DNA from: Poindextera sp035295705
GTDB lineage: Bacteria; Pseudomonadota; Alphaproteobacteria; Caulobacterales; Caulobacteraceae
Direction: 5' to 3'
Length of the DNA: 15,062 bases
NCBI GenBank assembly: GCA_035295705.1
Contig: DATGIN010000203.1
Location: 1-15,062 of the forward strand
The notes beneath the pieces were generated by a model. The model did not search any database. It saw only the letters and a program-made list of their open reading frames with translations, and was not told the origin of the DNA. The position numbers and the translations under genes are program-made. Below, one piece after another: positions 13,095 through 15,062 of this stretch. Within the stretch, counting starts at the first letter, position 1. Each line of letters opens with the position of its first letter.

Positions 13095-14831
13095 GTGGCG
13101 AAGGTGGCCGGCTCATCAGAACCAGACAGACGCGATCACCGTTCGTGGCTCCCGCGCATGATGGAACGACTGGCCAGGCGGCTTGCGCCTCACCGCGCTG
13201 TGCGAGCCCTCGAGGAGGCTGAACAGCTCGCCCAGCTGGCCGAGATGCGATTGCGCGAGGCGATCGACGTCCTTCCCGAGGGTTTGGTCTTTCTCGACCC
13301 GGAGGGTCGCTACGTCCTTTGGAACAAGAAGTACGCCGAGATCTACCATCGCTCGGCCGACCTCTTCCGCGCGGGAGTCAGGCTGGCCGATACGCTGAGG
13401 GTAGGCGTGGCCCGCGGGGACTACCCCGAGGCGGTCGGACGCGAAGAGGCCTGGTTGGCCGAACGCATGGCGCTGCTCGACAATCCCGGCCAGCGTCACG
13501 AGCAGCATCTGGCCGACGGACGCTGGGTGATGATCGAAGAGCGACGCACCAGCGACGGCGGGACGATCGGCCTTCGCGTCGACATCACCGAGATAAAGGA
13601 GCAAGCCGAGGCGATGAGGCTGGCGCTCGACCGCGCCGAGGCGGCCAGCCGCGCCAAGAGCGATTTCCTCGCCAACGTGAGCCATGAAATCAGGACCCCG
13701 CTGAACGGGGTTCTCGGCCTGGCCCAGGTCCTCGAGCGCAGCGAACTCGATGCTCGCCAGCAAGAGATTCTCAGCGCGATCATCGCCTCGGCCGGAACGC
13801 TCGACGGCATCCTCGCCGACTTGCTGGACTTCAGTCGGCTCGAAGCTGGGCGTCTGTCCGTCAACGAAGTGAGCTTCGATCTTGCCGATCTCGTCGATCA
13901 ATCGGCGGCGCCGTTCGGGGCGGCCGCTGAAGCCAAGGGGTTGAGCTTCGTCGCCAAGATCGTGGATCGGCCGCTCGGCCTGGTCACCGGCGATCCCGTC
14001 CGGCTTCGGCAAATCCTCACCAACCTCCTCAGCAACGCGATCAAGTTCACCAGCGCCGGCGAGGTCAATCTTACCGTCGCGCGGGCCAGCCGCGGCAACG
14101 GCTATATCTTCGAGGTTAGCGACACCGGCATCGGTTTCGAGGCGGCCGATGCTGAGCGGTTGTTCAACCGCTTCGAGCAGGCGGACGGCTCGATCACGCG
14201 CCAGTTCGGCGGCACGGGCCTTGGCCTTTCCATCTGCCGCCAGTTGGCCGAACTGATGGGTGGCGACATTTCCGCCGACAGCCGCGTAGGCCGCGGCGCG
14301 CGATTCACCTTGACGCTGCCGCTGCCGCCCGCGGCGTCGGCCGACGAGCCGAGAGCGCCTAACGGCGGGCTCGCGCCCGACCGCCGCCTGCGCGTCCTAG
14401 TCGCCGACGACAATCCGACCAACCGCAAGGTGGCCGAACTCATTCTCGAGGCCATCGGGGCGGAAACGGTCGCGGTCGAGGACGGCCAGCAGGCCGTTGC
14501 CGCGGTCGAGCGCGGGACATTCGACCTGGTGCTGATGGACCTGCAAATGCCCTTTATGGACGGCCTCTCAGCGACGCGGGCGATCAGGATGCGCGAGGTG
14601 AAAGATGGGCTGCGCCGGCTGCCCATTGTCGTCCTCAGCGCCAATGTTATGCGCGAGCATGTCGCCGCGTCGGCCGAAGCCGGCGCCGACGAGCACATCG
14701 GAAAACCCGTACGCGCAGAGGCGCTGATTGAAGCGGTGCTCAGGGCCGCCACCACCGCGGACGCGGATGCTCGGCCTGATGCACAGCTCGATTCTGACCG
14801 GAGATCGGGGCGTCAGAAGCGGCCGGCATAG
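13095..14831 (+). CDS. Soluble hybrid histidine kinase: PAS, HisKA, HATPase, receiver
   Basis: 578-residue two-component hybrid kinase. After a basic N terminus and a short predicted coiled coil (about 33-55) comes a PAS-type sensor domain (about 55-165, DVLPEGLVFLDPEGRYVLWN). The HisKA domain carries phospho-acceptor H197 in ANVSHEIRTPLNG. The ATPase domain has N314 in LLSNAIKF, the G1 box from D343 (DTGIG) and GGTGLGLS from 372. A C-terminal receiver has acidic D438/D439, phospho-acceptor D482 in LMDLQMPFMDG and K537 in IGKPV. No transmembrane segment is seen, so it senses a cytoplasmic signal. GTG 13095 is chosen because AGGAGAG (13083-13089) is well placed. The receiver implies phosphotransfer to a separate Hpt protein, which is not in the window. 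The palindrome GGTTAACC (13050-13057) lies 37 bp upstream. Function and output are unknown. Confidence 0.94.
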   Translation: MAKVAGSSEPDRRDHRSWLPRMMERLARRLAPHRAVRALEEAEQLAQLAEMRLREAIDVLPEGLVFLDPEGRYVLWNKKYAEIYHRSADLFRAGVRLADTLRVGVARGDYPEAVGREEAWLAERMALLDNPGQRHEQHLADGRWVMIEERRTSDGGTIGLRVDITEIKEQAEAMRLALDRAEAASRAKSDFLANVSHEIRTPLNGVLGLAQVLERSELDARQQEILSAIIASAGTLDGILADLLDFSRLEAGRLSVNEVSFDLADLVDQSAAPFGAAAEAKGLSFVAKIVDRPLGLVTGDPVRLRQILTNLLSNAIKFTSAGEVNLTVARASRGNGYIFEVSDTGIGFEAADAERLFNRFEQADGSITRQFGGTGLGLSICRQLAELMGGDISADSRVGRGARFTLTLPLPPAASADEPRAPNGGLAPDRRLRVLVADDNPTNRKVAELILEAIGAETVAVEDGQQAVAAVERGTFDLVLMDLQMPFMDGLSATRAIRMREVKDGLRRLPIVVLSANVMREHVAASAEAGADEHIGKPVRAEALIEAVLRAATTADADARPDAQLDSDRRSGRQKRPA

Positions 14832-14916
14832 CCTACGTCTTACGGGTTACCGCCTCGCGCTTGGTCGAGCAGCCCGCGCACTCACCGAGCGGTGGTCGAA
14901 GCTCACTGCTAACCAG

Positions 14917-14932
14917 TTCGGACTTAACCGAA
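14917..14932. terminator. Weak hairpin between the kinase and the convergent tRNA
   Basis: TTCGG (14917-14921) and CCGAA (14928-14932) form a 5-bp stem with a 6-nt loop, followed on the plus strand by TTTAT. It lies between two converging genes and could end kinase transcription; on the minus strand there is no T run after it. Signal is weak. Confidence 0.3.
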
Positions 14933-14936
14933 TTTA

Positions 14937-15012
14937 TGGTGGAGCCGAGGGGAGTCGAACCCCTGACCTCCTCATTGCGAACGAGGCGCTCTACCAACTG
15001 AGCTACGGCCCC
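14937..15012 (-). tRNA. tRNA-Ala (anticodon CGC)
   Basis: A complete 76-nt cloverleaf on the minus strand, with CCA encoded (complement of 14937-14939). The acceptor stem GGGGCCG pairs with CGGCTCC and contains the G3-U70 wobble that identifies alanine tRNAs. The D arm (GCTC AGTTGGTA GAGC), the anticodon stem CCTCG/TGAGG with loop TTCGCAA (anticodon CGC, reading GCG), and the T arm with GGTTCGACTCC are all present. A CGC-anticodon alanine tRNA suits a GC-rich genome in which GCG is a frequent codon. Confidence 0.97.
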
Positions 15013-15027
15013 TTTTGGGAGCGCGGC

Positions 15028-15056
15028 AGATAAGGGCGGGCGTCTTGGGCTGTCAA
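15028..15056 (-). promoter_or_regulatory. Sigma-70 promoter of tRNA-Ala
   Basis: On the minus strand a perfect -35 TTGACA (complement of 15051-15056) and -10 TTATCT (complement of 15028-15033) are separated by 17 bp. Transcription would begin around 15021, giving a leader of about 9 nt before the mature tRNA 5' end at 15012. This is the strongest housekeeping promoter in the window, as expected for a stable RNA gene. Confidence 0.8.
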
Positions 15057-15062
15057 GGCGAG

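Noticed and set aside
14728..15033. Open frame on the plus strand running through the tRNA, with residues such as GSRTPDLLIANEALYQLSY
   Set aside because: This is the antisense translation of tRNA-Ala, a familiar spurious protein in databases. The cloverleaf and promoter on the minus strand explain the sequence.
1..15062. CRISPR array, insertion sequence, prophage or integration scar at the tRNA
   Set aside because: No regularly spaced repeats, transposase, integrase or direct repeat of the tRNA 3' end was seen in the window.

Overview
The window is about 15 kb of GC-rich bacterial chromosome. Coding density, strong third-position GC, TonB-dependent uptake, a soluble PAS hybrid kinase and an ATP-grasp/alpha-E/transglutaminase operon all fit an alphaproteobacterium. 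The overall flavour suggests Caulobacterales (Caulobacter/Phenylobacterium-like), but this is inferred from gene content, not from a phylogenetic marker. No phage, IS element, CRISPR array or sign of recent transfer was seen; all genes except the one cut by the left edge appear intact.

Left half (1-8685, + strand), peptide acquisition and breakdown. It opens with the C-terminal part of a dipeptide epimerase of the enolase superfamily, then an intergenic region with an AT-rich promoter-like patch, then a TonB-dependent outer-membrane receptor. After a 60-bp gap holding a 19-bp near-palindrome over a possible -10 box comes a tight run: aminopeptidase N (pepN), an amidase-signature hydrolase 16 nt later, and a serine hydrolase of the beta-lactamase/penicillin-binding fold that overlaps the amidase stop by 4 nt. 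Read together, these could import peptides across the outer membrane, trim them from the N terminus, hydrolyse amide bonds and epimerise L-Ala-D/L-Glu-type dipeptides. That joint role is an inference.

Middle (8686-9448). A small VOC/glyoxalase-fold protein lies on the minus strand, converging on the serine hydrolase with only 6 bp between stop codons. A GC-rich hairpin sits on that junction. The VOC gene has a promoter with a 19-bp spacer filled by an ACCTCAA/TTGAGGT inverted repeat, the hallmark of MerR-family control, yet no MerR gene is in the window. The rest of the gap holds another 8-bp inverted repeat and no gene.

Right-centre (9449-12887, + strand). Three translationally coupled genes encode a circularly permuted ATP-grasp protein, an alpha-E (DUF403) protein and a transglutaminase-like cysteine protease-fold protein. 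This is the widespread but biochemically unresolved set predicted to make or modify peptides, often found beside the proteasome-like Anbu subunit. Anbu is not next to it here. The transglutaminase has a 43-residue C-terminal extension ending in a glutamine-rich tail.

Right end (12888-15062). After a spacer with terminator-like hairpins comes a soluble hybrid histidine kinase (PAS, HisKA, HATPase, receiver). Converging on it is a tRNA-Ala (anticodon CGC) on the minus strand, with a near-consensus sigma-70 promoter.

Nothing here is plainly a brand-new system. The best leads are the Anbu-less ATP-grasp/alpha-E/transglutaminase operon with its Gln tail, the orphan MerR-type promoter, and the peptide-utilisation cluster.
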